Source of the DNA: DASQUK01 sp046723645
GTDB taxonomy: Bacteria > Actinomycetota > Acidimicrobiia > Acidimicrobiales > VFJN01
Direction: 5' to 3'
Assembly: GCA_046723645.1 (NCBI GenBank)
Contig: JBKOUY010000008.1
Coordinates: 18,470-82,469, forward strand
Length of the DNA: 64,000 nt
Every line of letters starts with the position of its first letter. Position 1 is the first letter of the stretch. Shown here one piece after another: positions 9,491 through 16,745 of this stretch. The position numbers and the translations under genes are program-made. Under the pieces are notes generated by a model that saw only the letters and a program-made list of their open reading frames with translations, searched no databases and was not told the DNA's origin.

Positions 9491-11119
9491 TCATTCTCTC
9501 ATCTCGCCGGCCGCGACCGGAACCAGCTCGAGCTCGTAGTCGTCGAGCGCACCGTCCTCGACGGCGTCGCCCTCGACGGGCTCGCGGCCCGCACGCCGCG
9601 ACACGGCGAGGACCGCAGCCGCGGCGGCGAGCGCGATGCCGAGGGCCACCGTGTTGGCCAGTGTGAAGGCGTCGGTGAAGGCGGAGGCCGCCCGGGTCAA
9701 CACTTCGCCGCCGCCGGCCGGGACCCGCTCCGCGATGGCGCTGGCGGCGCCGATGGACTCGCCGGCCGCGGCACGGGCACCAGACGGGAGCTGCACCCGC
9801 TCCAGGTCGATGCCGGACCGGTACGCGGTGTTGGCGATGCTCCCGAGCAGTGCGATGCCGAGCGCACCCCCGAGCTCCCGGGTGGTGTCGTTCACGGCCG
9901 ATCCGACGCCGGCCTTGGAGAGCGGCACCGACGTCATGATCTCGCTGGTCGCCGGGGCGGCGGTGATGCTCATGCCGGCGCCGAGGAGCGTGAACGCAAG
10001 GGCGATGACGAGGTACGGCGTGTCCGGCGTCAGCATCGTCAGGACCCCGAAGCCGATGGCCACGATCGTGAGCCCGAGGGCCATCACCCGGCTGGCGCCG
10101 TAGCGCTCCGCCAGTGCCGCGCTGCGGGGCGAGAACACCAGGAAGGAGAGGGCCAGGGGGAGCGTGGCCAGGCCGGCCTCGAGGGGCGAGTACCCCCGGC
10201 CGAACTGCAGGTACTGCGTCATCAGGAAGAAGAACCCGAACATCACGAAGAAGGCGACGGTGATGACGCCGCTCCCCGTGCTGAAGCGACGATCCCGGAA
10301 GAGCGTCAGCGGCAGCATCGGATGGTCGCTGCGCCGCTCCCACCTCACGAAGAGCGACAGGGTGACGCCGGCGGCTACGAAGGCACCGATCACTGGGAGG
10401 CTGGTCCAGCCGTCCTCGGGGCCCTGGATGATCCCGAAGATCAATGAGCTCAGGCCGACCAGCGACAGCAACGCACCCACCGGGTCCAACGGCGTTTGCG
10501 TGTCGTCTCGCGAGTCGGGTGCGAAGCGCCAGACCGCCGCGATGATGCCGACGACGATGGGCACGTTGACGAGCAGGGTCGAGCCCCACCAGAACCCCTC
10601 CAGCAGCCCACCGGTCACGATCGGCCCGATCGATGCCCCCGCGCCGGCGAAGCCGGCCCAGATCGCAATCGCCCGGGGCCGCTCCTCGGGCGGGAAGATC
10701 GACGTGATGATCGACAGCGTCGCCGGCATGATGAACGCGGCGCCGATGCCCATCACCGCCCGGCTGCCGATCACCTGTGTCGCGTCGCTCGCCAGCCCAC
10801 CCATGAGGGCGCCGACGCCGAACACGGCGAGGCCGGCGAGCAATGCACGCCGCCGCCCGAAGCGGTCTCCGATCGCGCCGGCACTCAGCAGGAGGCCCGC
10901 GAACACGACCGCGTAGGAGTCGACGATCCATTGCAGCTCGGATGCCGACGCCTGCAGTTCGCGCTGCATGGTCGGCAGCGCGGTGTTGAGGCCGGACACC
11001 GACATGACCACGAGCACGAGCGACAGGCACATGATCGCCAGCAGGAACCAGCGTCGAGCGTGGATCTCCGGCCGTTCGTGCAACGGGATCGCCGGCGCGG
11101 CAGTGGTGGGAGAGGCCAT
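9491..11119 (-). CDS. MFS drug exporter, DHA2 (EmrB/QacA) family
   Basis: Proton-coupled multidrug antiporter of the 14-helix DHA2 family (542 aa) in the cytoplasmic membrane. Family motifs: LNTALPTMQRELQ in helix 1, QWIVDSYAV (motif D1), GDRFGRRRAL (motif A) and GASIGPIVTGGLLEG (motif C, the antiporter motif). The ATG at 11117-11119 has a good ribosome site (AAGGAG, 6 nt upstream), so the longer start at 11143 is rejected. It is followed after 4 bp by its presumed TetR repressor and preceded by operator-like palindromes. MarR and EamA genes next door make this a small drug-resistance island. Substrate unknown. Confidence 0.93.
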   Translation of the reverse strand: MASPTTAAPAIPLHERPEIHARRWFLLAIMCLSLVLVVMSVSGLNTALPTMQRELQASASELQWIVDSYAVVFAGLLLSAGAIGDRFGRRRALLAGLAVFGVGALMGGLASDATQVIGSRAVMGIGAAFIMPATLSIITSIFPPEERPRAIAIWAGFAGAGASIGPIVTGGLLEGFWWGSTLLVNVPIVVGIIAAVWRFAPDSRDDTQTPLDPVGALLSLVGLSSLIFGIIQGPEDGWTSLPVIGAFVAAGVTLSLFVRWERRSDHPMLPLTLFRDRRFSTGSGVITVAFFVMFGFFFLMTQYLQFGRGYSPLEAGLATLPLALSFLVFSPRSAALAERYGASRVMALGLTIVAIGFGVLTMLTPDTPYLVIALAFTLLGAGMSITAAPATSEIMTSVPLSKAGVGSAVNDTTRELGGALGIALLGSIANTAYRSGIDLERVQLPSGARAAAGESIGAASAIAERVPAGGGEVLTRAASAFTDAFTLANTVALGIALAAAAAVLAVSRRAGREPVEGDAVEDGALDDYELELVPVAAGEMRE

Positions 11120-11160
11120 CGAGAGCTCCTTGGGGGGGACCACGGATCTTCGCTACGACC

Positions 11161-11208
11161 GAGACGTTCTCGTCTCTCTGCGAAACGTATGCGTCTCGAA
11201 ACGAGACG
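11161..11208. promoter_or_regulatory. Tandem palindromic operators upstream of the DHA2 exporter
   Basis: Two dyads: gagacg-ttct-cgtctc (11161-11176) and cgtctcg-aaa-cgagacg (11192-11208, perfect 7-bp arms). Their centres are about 31 bp apart, close to three helical turns, so two dimers could bind on one face. They lie 42-90 bp upstream of the exporter ATG. The shared core GAGACG/CGTCTC suggests one protein, most likely the TetR encoded at the end of the operon; the MarR encoded upstream is the alternative. Confidence 0.6.
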
Positions 11209-11257
11209 TCAACGTTCTACATCGTGTCGTTGGTCACGCCGCCCGATCGTGCCGGGG

Positions 11258-11779
11258 TCAGGGCCGCCCGTCGGGGTCAGTGCGGTCGCCGAGGCTCACG
11301 AGGATGGTACGGAGCAGCCCCGTCAGCTCCAGCTGCTGGCGAGGCGAGAGGGCGGCGAGGATCTCGCGTTCCGTGGCCATGTGGCTGTGGACCACGTCGT
11401 CCACCAGGTCGAGGCCCTTCTGCCTGAGGCGCACCACGACCTTGCGGCGATCACGGGTCCGCGTGCGCTCGACGAGGCCCCGTTCCTCCAGGCGGTCGAT
11501 CCGGTTGGTGACCGCGCCGGTGGTGACCATGGTCTGCCTGACGAGCTCGCCGGCGGTCAGCTCGTACGGCTCGCCCGATCGGCGAAGCGTCGCCAGCACG
11601 TCGTACATCCAGCTCTCGATGCCGTAGCGGGCGAAGTTCTCGGCGAGGCGCCGGTCCACGAGTCGTGACAGCCGCGACACCCGCCCGATCACATGGATCG
11701 GCGACACGTCCACATCGGGCCGCACCATGTTCCACTGGCCCGTGATCCGATCGACCGCATCGGGATCTCGCGGGGGCAC
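11258..11779 (-). CDS. MarR family transcriptional regulator
   Basis: Winged-helix one-component regulator (173 aa). Core: WMYDVLATLRRSGEPYELTA, ELVRQTMVTTGAVTNRIDRL as recognition helix, EERGLVERTRTRDRRKVVVR as wing. The C-terminal helices form the dimer interface. The gene is divergent to an EamA-type exporter with a short AT-rich spacer that is a natural site for a MarR dimer. It also stands upstream of the DHA2-tetR operon on the same strand. The start at 11779 is kept because the N-terminal helix needs most of the residues; a Met 17 residues later is possible. Confidence 0.9.
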   Translation of the reverse strand: MPPRDPDAVDRITGQWNMVRPDVDVSPIHVIGRVSRLSRLVDRRLAENFARYGIESWMYDVLATLRRSGEPYELTAGELVRQTMVTTGAVTNRIDRLEERGLVERTRTRDRRKVVVRLRQKGLDLVDDVVHSHMATEREILAALSPRQQLELTGLLRTILVSLGDRTDPDGRP

Positions 11780-11810
11780 CGCAGGACTGTACCGCCGGAA
11801 AGGTGGAAGG

Positions 11811-11838
11811 TAATAGTCTCAAGATTAAGATAACGAAC
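11811..11838. promoter_or_regulatory. AT-rich divergent promoter/operator between marR and eamA genes
   Basis: The stretch from taatagtctc to aacgaac is strikingly AT-rich for this genome. It contains the imperfect dyad tctcaagattaagata (11817-11832), similar in style to MarR sites. It sits directly before the EamA ATG (11839). Inferred to hold both the EamA promoter and a MarR site; not demonstrable from sequence alone. Confidence 0.35.
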
Positions 11839-13032
11839 ATGAAGTTAAATGCGCCGGGAGCGGCGTGGGCGACGGCCGGCGCCACCGTGCTGGCGCCCGT
11901 CTCGTGGGGAACCACCTACATCACCATCACGGAGCTCCTTCCCGATGGCCGCCCCCTGCTCGTGGCGACCGTGCGTGTCGTCCCCGCCGGCTTGGCCTTG
12001 TTGCTCGTCGCCGCGACCCGGTCGCGCTGGCGGCCCCACGGCGCAGAATGGCGGCGCACCGCCACGCTGGCGCTGTTCAACTTCGGCATCTTCTTCCCGC
12101 TGCTCGTCGTGGCCGTCTACCGCCTGCCCGGCGGGGTGGCGGCGGCAGCCGGCGGACTGCAACCCCTCCTCGTTGCCGCCCTGTCGTGGCGGATCGCCCG
12201 GCGCCGGCCCGCCCCGCTGGAGTTGGCGATTGGCGGTGTCGCGGCCCTGGGCGTGGGCCTGGTCGTGATCCGGCCCGGGGCGGGCCTCGACGCCGTCGGG
12301 GTGCTGGCGGCCATCGGCGCCAACGTGTCGTTCGCCGTCGGCGTGGTCCTGACGAAGCGCTTCCCGGCGCCTGCGAACCGCCTCGCCGCCACCGGCTGGC
12401 AGCTGCTCATGAGCGGGGTGATCCTCGTGCCGCTCGCCGCCATCGTCGAGGGCGCGCCGCCGCCGCTGACGGTGCGCACCGTCGCGGGGTTCACCTACCT
12501 CAGCCTGGCCGCCACCGCACTGGCGTTCGTCCTCTGGTTCGACGGCATCCGCCGCCTGCCAACCGCCGCCCCGCCCCTCCTGGGCCTGGCGGCGCCCGTC
12601 ACGGGGGCGGCACTGGGATGGGCCGTGCTCGGCCAGTCCTTGTCCCCTGTGCAGCTCACCGGGTTCGTCGTCACGCTCGCCGCCATCGGCTATGGCGCCT
12701 CACTGCCAGCGACGCCGCGCCGCCGTGCCGGGTCGAGCGGGATCAGGTCACGTGGGGCAGAACCAGTCCTCGCCCACGCCGGCGCCCGCATCGGCACCGC
12801 GCCCGTCGGGGGCGGGGAAGGGCGAGCGGAAGGTGAAAGCCTCGGGCGAGGGGCCGTGACGGCGCAGCGCCTCGAGGCGCGCCTTGGCGTCGACCACGGT
12901 GGGAAGCGTGCCGGCCGGAATCCACCACAGCACCAGGTATGCGTCGGCGAGCCGTTCGAACCATTCGCGGCGGCGCCGCATCATGTCGCGATGCGGCGTG
13001 CGATAGGTGAACTCGGCCAGCTCCTCGAGTGA
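11839..13032 (+). CDS. EamA/DMT family transporter
   Basis: Ten-helix drug/metabolite exporter with two EamA repeats. The first begins ATVLAPVSWGTTYI and the second AIGANVSFAVGVVLTKRF, with the family ending LGWAVLGQSLSPVQLTGFVV. The ATG at 11839 follows the AT-rich spacer; an in-frame ATG at 11803 exists but would include that spacer. The normal protein length of about 300 residues is reached near 12745. The frame then runs on without a stop to 13032, antisense through the convergent DUF3291 gene, adding about 95 low-complexity residues. A lost stop or an indel near 12700-12750 is likely, so the 3' end is uncertain. Likely controlled by the divergent MarR. Confidence 0.8.
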   Translation: MKLNAPGAAWATAGATVLAPVSWGTTYITITELLPDGRPLLVATVRVVPAGLALLLVAATRSRWRPHGAEWRRTATLALFNFGIFFPLLVVAVYRLPGGVAAAAGGLQPLLVAALSWRIARRRPAPLELAIGGVAALGVGLVVIRPGAGLDAVGVLAAIGANVSFAVGVVLTKRFPAPANRLAATGWQLLMSGVILVPLAAIVEGAPPPLTVRTVAGFTYLSLAATALAFVLWFDGIRRLPTAAPPLLGLAAPVTGAALGWAVLGQSLSPVQLTGFVVTLAAIGYGASLPATPRRRAGSSGIRSRGAEPVLAHAGARIGTAPVGGGEGRAEGESLGRGAVTAQRLEARLGVDHGGKRAGRNPPQHQVCVGEPFEPFAAAPHHVAMRRAIGELGQLLE

Positions 13033-13278
13033 CTCCCAGACGCTCATGTTCACCAGCAGCATGTCGTCGTCGAACGCCCGGATCGCCGTGGCGTCGCCGG
13101 CCTCGGTCTGGAGCCGCCAGACGAAGCCCGGTGCCTCGTCGGCCATCTGATTGACCGGCTCAAGCGCCGCCACGAACCCGGCGAGCTGCTGGGAGTCGAG
13201 CGGCGCGAGCACACGACCGATGTTGCATTGCGCGAGGTGGTAGGTGGCCGGCACTCGATCCACCCTGTCGGAGGCCAT
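12748..13278 (-). CDS. DUF3291 domain-containing protein
   Basis: A 176-aa cytoplasmic protein matching the DUF3291 family (dimeric alpha-beta-barrel style). It begins YHLAQCNIGRVLAPLDSQQL, has VNQMADEAPGFVWRLQTE in the middle, then VNMSVWESLEELAEFTYRT and MRRRREWFERL, all typical of heme-degrading-like monooxygenase relatives. No reaction is known for this family. It lies 5 bp downstream of an SRPBCC gene on the same strand, so the two are probably co-transcribed. Its 3' half is overlapped by the antisense run-on of the EamA frame. Confidence 0.82.
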   Translation of the reverse strand: MASDRVDRVPATYHLAQCNIGRVLAPLDSQQLAGFVAALEPVNQMADEAPGFVWRLQTEAGDATAIRAFDDDMLLVNMSVWESLEELAEFTYRTPHRDMMRRRREWFERLADAYLVLWWIPAGTLPTVVDAKARLEALRRHGPSPEAFTFRSPFPAPDGRGADAGAGVGEDWFCPT

Positions 13279-13283
13279 GCCGG

Positions 13284-13841
13284 TCAGGCCGGCGCCGGAG
13301 CGCCGACGCCGCCCCGGGTGATCGTCCGCTCGAGGATCCCGAGGGTGGCTCGCAGTGCGCCCTCGGAGATGATCGGGAAGATGTCGGCCTCCTTCCACAC
13401 CGGGTCGATCTCGGACCAGTCGTAGTACGAGGTCACGAGCGTCCCCTCGTCGGCGGGCGCAAGCCTGTACCCGTAGATGTGGCCGATCTGGGGGCGGATC
13501 CTGCCGCGGATCGTCCACGCGATCTCGCGGTCGGGAACGAAGGTCGTGATCGCGACCGTGACGTCGTAGCGGCCCAGCGGGTAATCGTTGAGCGCCTCGC
13601 GGTCCATGTGCACCACGAAGCTGTCTCCGACGGCGGACACGGGCTCCCCCTCCGCGGACATCAGCATCCCGGAGCTGTCGATGGCGACGTGACCCTGCGG
13701 ATCGCACAGCACCCGAAAGATCGTCGCCGCATCGGCCGGGATGGTGCGCTTCACTTCCATCCGCTCGACCTTCTCCTCGGCGATCGTCGCGTCGTCGGTC
13801 GTTGTCTCGTCGGTCGTCTCGGCGGTCGCCTCGTCGCTCAT
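13284..13841 (-). CDS. SRPBCC family protein (polyketide cyclase/START-like)
   Basis: A 185-aa protein with a START-like helix-grip fold. An acidic, Thr-rich N-terminus (MSDEATAETTDETTTDD) precedes VERMEVKRTIPADAATIFRV, the usual first strand and helix, and later strands include DSFVVHMDREALNDY and REIAWTIRGRI. Such proteins bind hydrophobic ligands; the ligand here is unknown. First gene of a two-gene operon with the DUF3291 protein. Confidence 0.8.
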   Translation of the reverse strand: MSDEATAETTDETTTDDATIAEEKVERMEVKRTIPADAATIFRVLCDPQGHVAIDSSGMLMSAEGEPVSAVGDSFVVHMDREALNDYPLGRYDVTVAITTFVPDREIAWTIRGRIRPQIGHIYGYRLAPADEGTLVTSYYDWSEIDPVWKEADIFPIISEGALRATLGILERTITRGGVGAPAPA

Positions 13842-13883
13842 GCCCGCATCCTGCCACTGCGACGGTGGCGGTGCCCCCCGCCG

Positions 13884-14581
13884 TCAGCTGCCTCGGCGGG
13901 TGCAGGTGTACGTGCCGTAGGCCGAGCGGCGAAACGTGCGCTCGACGATGTCGAACCCGGTGTGATCGAGCATCGAGTCCAGCAGCCAGCTGTACGTGCT
14001 GAACTCACCGCGCACGTGCTCGGCCAGCTCGTCGGCCGTCCAGCCGGCAGCCGGGTCGCTCACGGCGCCCGACAGCCACGCCTCGATGCGTTCCTCGGCC
14101 TCGTGGGGCGAAAAATCGAATATCAGATCACGCAATCGCAGCGTGCCGTGGGGACGGAGGAACGACGCGACCCGCTCGAGCGCGATTCCCTTCCAGAAGT
14201 CCGGTAGCTGGTGGAGCGCGTTGCGCGTGAACACCACGTCCGCCGGCTCGCGGTCGTGGACGTAGGACAGAAAGCCGGCGTCCACAACGGTCACGTTGTC
14301 GAGCCCGATGTGCGCGACCCGCGCGCGGATCGCCGCCGTCATGGCGCTCGAGACGTCCACCGCGACGACCTGACGACAGAAGGGCGCCACCGCCACGGCG
14401 AAGGTCCCCGTGCCCGCCCCAGGTCGACGACCAGCGAGTCGGGACCGAGGTCACGCTGCCGGAGCACCTCTACGTCCTCGGTTGGATCGAACCCTGCCTT
14501 GCGGTCATACCCGGCCACGTAGCCGGCGTCGAGGTGCTCCTGGCCTGCGTGTGCCCGCTCGTCCAGCCACCAGGGCTTCAT
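13884..14581 (-). pseudogene. Class I SAM-dependent methyltransferase, frameshifted in motif I
   Basis: The N-terminal frame starts at 14581 (MKPWWLDERAHAGQEHLDAG, then YDRKAGFDPTEDVEVLRQ and DSLVVDLG). It should continue into the glycine-rich SAM motif, but leaves frame there. The next frame resumes with AVAPFCRQVVAVDVSSAM and runs to the stop at 13884 (FTRNALHQLPDFWKGIALER and so on). Adding one C to the C-run at 14417-14420 restores DLGAGTGTFAVAVAP, a perfect motif I. Either the gene is freshly broken or the assembly lost one base. The intact product would be about 230 aa, a Methyltransf_11/25-type enzyme of unknown substrate. Confidence 0.8.
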
Positions 14582-14605
14582 CTGTCGGACCTCCTGTTCG
14601 CGTTC

Positions 14606-14630
14606 AGGCCCCGGCCGAGGGCCGGGGCCT
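14606..14630. repeat. GC-rich hairpin (11-bp perfect stem)
   Basis: aggccccggcc (14606-14616), loop gag, ggccggggcct (14620-14630). It lies between the divergent methyltransferase and HNH genes, where a terminator is not expected. Purpose unknown; it could mark the edge of the 13E12-type element. Confidence 0.5.
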
Positions 14631-14662
14631 TTGGCGATTATGGGGCTCGGACGGGTTTGGGC

Positions 14663-14717
14663 GCGCCGGCGTCAAGGGTTCGCTGCGCCGGCCTGCGGCC
14701 GCCCTTGACCCCGGCGC
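14663..14717. repeat. Imperfect inverted repeat (16-bp arms, one mismatch)
   Basis: gcgccggcgtcaaggg (14663-14678) pairs with cccttgaccccggcgc (14702-14717) except for one position; the loop is 23 nt and GC-rich. It lies about 60 bp before the LexA-like box of the HNH gene. With the hairpin at 14606 it makes this 220-bp spacer unusually structured. Confidence 0.5.
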
Positions 14718-14778
14718 GGCGGTGGTCGTTCGCCCCCGAAATGTGGTGTGAGCTGGGGTTTTGGCTTGATTTGGGCAT

Positions 14779-14794
14779 GCGAACAGGTGTACGA
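14779..14794 (+). promoter_or_regulatory. LexA-like SOS box upstream of the 13E12-type HNH gene
   Basis: gcgaacaggtgtacga matches the actinobacterial SOS box pattern TCGAAC-N4-GTTCGA at all but two or three positions: left half cGAAC, four-base spacer aggt, right half GTaCGa. It lies 8 bp before the GTG start at 14802. From memory, mycobacterial 13E12-repeat genes carry LexA sites in the same place. No lexA gene is in the window. Confidence 0.5.
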
Positions 14795-14801
14795 TGTCGG
14801 G

Positions 14802-15984
14802 GTGTTCGAGAAGCTGGGGGACGCGATCGAGGGGCTTGACATCCCCGCCGACGGCGCCGCCCTGGCCGCCGTGGTGGCCTTGCGGGACCAGCTCGACGCC
14901 CCCATCAGCGACGCCGTTGCCGACTGCGACCGGGCCGGGTTGTGGGAGCGCGATGGCGCCACGTCGATGACCGCCTGGCTCGTCGACCACGCCCGCATGC
15001 CCCGCCCGCGCGCCGCGGCAACGACAGTGCGGGCCCGCAAGCTCGCCCAGCTGCCGGTCACCGCCGCCGCGTGGCGGGACGGGACGCTATCGACCGGCCA
15101 GGTCGAGGCGATCGCGGCCAACCTCGACCCCGACACGGTGGGGCTGTTCGCGGAGCACGAAGCGGTGATGGTGCCCACCCTGGTCGACCTGTCGATCCGG
15201 GATGTCGCGGTGGCGATGGGGGCGTGGCGGGAGTGCGCCACCGCCGAGCGCGACCCCAAACCCGAACCCGCCCACGCGCTGCACCTGTCCCGGACACTGG
15301 GCGGCCGCTGGCGGCTCGACGCCAACCTCGGTCCCGAGGGCGGCGAACTGCTCGCCACCGCCCTGCGTCTCGCCCACAGCCCCGACGCCGAGGACGAAGC
15401 GGCCCGTAGCGCGGCCACCCGAAGGGCCAACGCCCTCACCGACATCTGCCGGCACTTCCTCGACCACCAACAGACCCGCCGCGGCGGCCGCCACCGCCCC
15501 CACATCAACCTGGTCCTCGACATCGAGCGCTTCCGGGCGTTGAGCGGTGGGGCCAGCAGCGTCGACGGCACCAGCCTCGACCGCACCACCGTCGAACGGT
15601 TCCTGTGCGACGCCGCCCTGCACCGGGTGCTCACCCCGGGGCCGCTCCGCCATCGTCGATTACGGCACCGCCACCCGCACCATCCCCGCCCCACTGTTCA
15701 ACGCCCTCGTCGTGCGCGACCGGCGCTGCCGCTTCCCGGGCTGTGACCGGCCCGCCGCCTGGTGCGAAGGCCACCACGTCCGCCCCTGGCTCGTCGGCGG
15801 ACCGACACAGCTCCCGAACCTCGCCCTGCTGTGCTCCCGGCACCACCACCTCCTCCACAAACCCGGCTGGCACGCCAAGCTCCGACCCGACGCCACCCTC
15901 GAGGTGACTGACCCCCGAGGCCGAGTCCACACCAGCCACCCACCCGGCCCCGGCCGGGCACCCCCGCTACCGCTCCTTGAATGA
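14802..15984 (+). pseudogene. 13E12-family DUF222/HNH endonuclease, frameshifted
   Basis: Actinobacterial repeat-family protein. The DUF222 part begins VFEKLGDAIEGLDIPADGAA and continues SMTAWLVDHARMPRPRAA, LSTGQVEAIAANLD. The frame is broken at the G-run 15638-15641; removing one G restores VLTPGRSAIVDYGTATRT. It then continues in the other frame with the HNH nuclease domain RDRRCRFPGCDRPAAWCEGH, the HHV core, LCSRHHHLLH, to the stop at 15984. The GTG at 14802 follows the LexA-like box; a GTG at 14787 lies inside that box. Intact length would be about 394 aa. A single indel in a homopolymer could equally be an assembly error. Confidence 0.85.
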
Positions 15985-16064
15985 CGTCACCCGATCCGGC
16001 CCATCGCCCTCTTGACTAGCGGGTCAGGAAACTGGAATCGGGCCAGATCTAGACTCGCTCCAGC

Positions 16065-16595
16065 ATGCGGGTCTACGCTCCGAACGTGCCCGAGGAGACA
16101 TTCATAGACAACGACGCGCTCCTCCGCCGGCACGGTCTGCAGGTCACGGCACAGCGCCTGGCCGTTCTGCGGGCGGTGTCCGACCGACCGCACGGCACTG
16201 CCGACGACATCGACAAGGTCATTCGGGCCGAGCTTGGTGCCATCTCTCGTCAGGCCGTGTACGACGCGCTCGCGGTCTTCACCGACAAGGGTCTCCTCCG
16301 GCGCATCCAGCCCGCCGGGTCGCCGGCCCGCTACGAGGATCGGGTTGGTGACAACCACCACCACCTGATCTGCCGAACATGTAGCCGGATGGTCGACGTC
16401 GACTGTGCGGTCGGCGAGACTCCGTGCCTGACGGCGGCCCACGACTGGGGCTACGAGGTGGACGAGGCCGAGGTCATCTACTGGGGCCGCTGTCCCGAGT
16501 GTGTCGCGGCGACGTCCGTCTCGTCAGACGGCCAAGGGCGAGCAACATCGAGAGCAACCAGCCAGAAGGAAACACCGACAGAGGAGCAGGACTGA
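16065..16595 (+). CDS. furA: Fur family transcriptional regulator (FurA-like)
   Basis: Metal-dependent regulator (176 aa). The winged helix spans HGLQVTAQRLAVLRAVSDRP, then ISRQAVYDALAVFTDKGLLR. The metal and dimer domain has the His cluster DNHHHLICRTC, and the zinc Cys pairs CRTC and CPEC are both present. The C-terminal tail (GQGRATSRATSQKETPTEE) is longer than usual. It ends 1 bp before the katG start, the classic actinobacterial furA-katG arrangement in which FurA represses both genes until peroxide inactivates it. The upstream 80 bp contain ttgact (16012-16017), but no clear Fur box was identified. Confidence 0.9.
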   Translation: MRVYAPNVPEETFIDNDALLRRHGLQVTAQRLAVLRAVSDRPHGTADDIDKVIRAELGAISRQAVYDALAVFTDKGLLRRIQPAGSPARYEDRVGDNHHHLICRTCSRMVDVDCAVGETPCLTAAHDWGYEVDEAEVIYWGRCPECVAATSVSSDGQGRATSRATSQKETPTEEQD

Positions 16596-16745
16596 CGTGA
16601 CTGACAGCGGCAGTGAAAGCGAAAACCCAGCAATCTCATCCCCCACGCCAGAGGCACCTCCGAGCGGGACTGACGTGACTGACAGCGGCAGTGAAAGCGA
16701 AAACCCAGCAATCTCGCCCCCCACGCCCAAGGCGTCATCTCGCCC
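16590..16745 (+). repeat. 78-bp tandem duplication over the katG start region
   Basis: Copy 1 starts at 16590 and copy 2 at 16668. They are identical over the first 48 bp (from gactgacgtgactgacagcg) and mostly alike after that. The period of 78 bp equals 26 codons, so the frame is kept and the katG N-terminus reads VTDSGSESENPAIS twice. Each copy contains a GTG (16597 and 16675) preceded by a gagc(a/g)gg stretch, so two alternative starts exist. Confidence 0.85.

Noticed and set aside
16012..16040. ttgact as a -35 box with a matching -10 for furA
   Set aside because: No convincing -10 hexamer at 16-18 bp spacing; left as an unproven hint.
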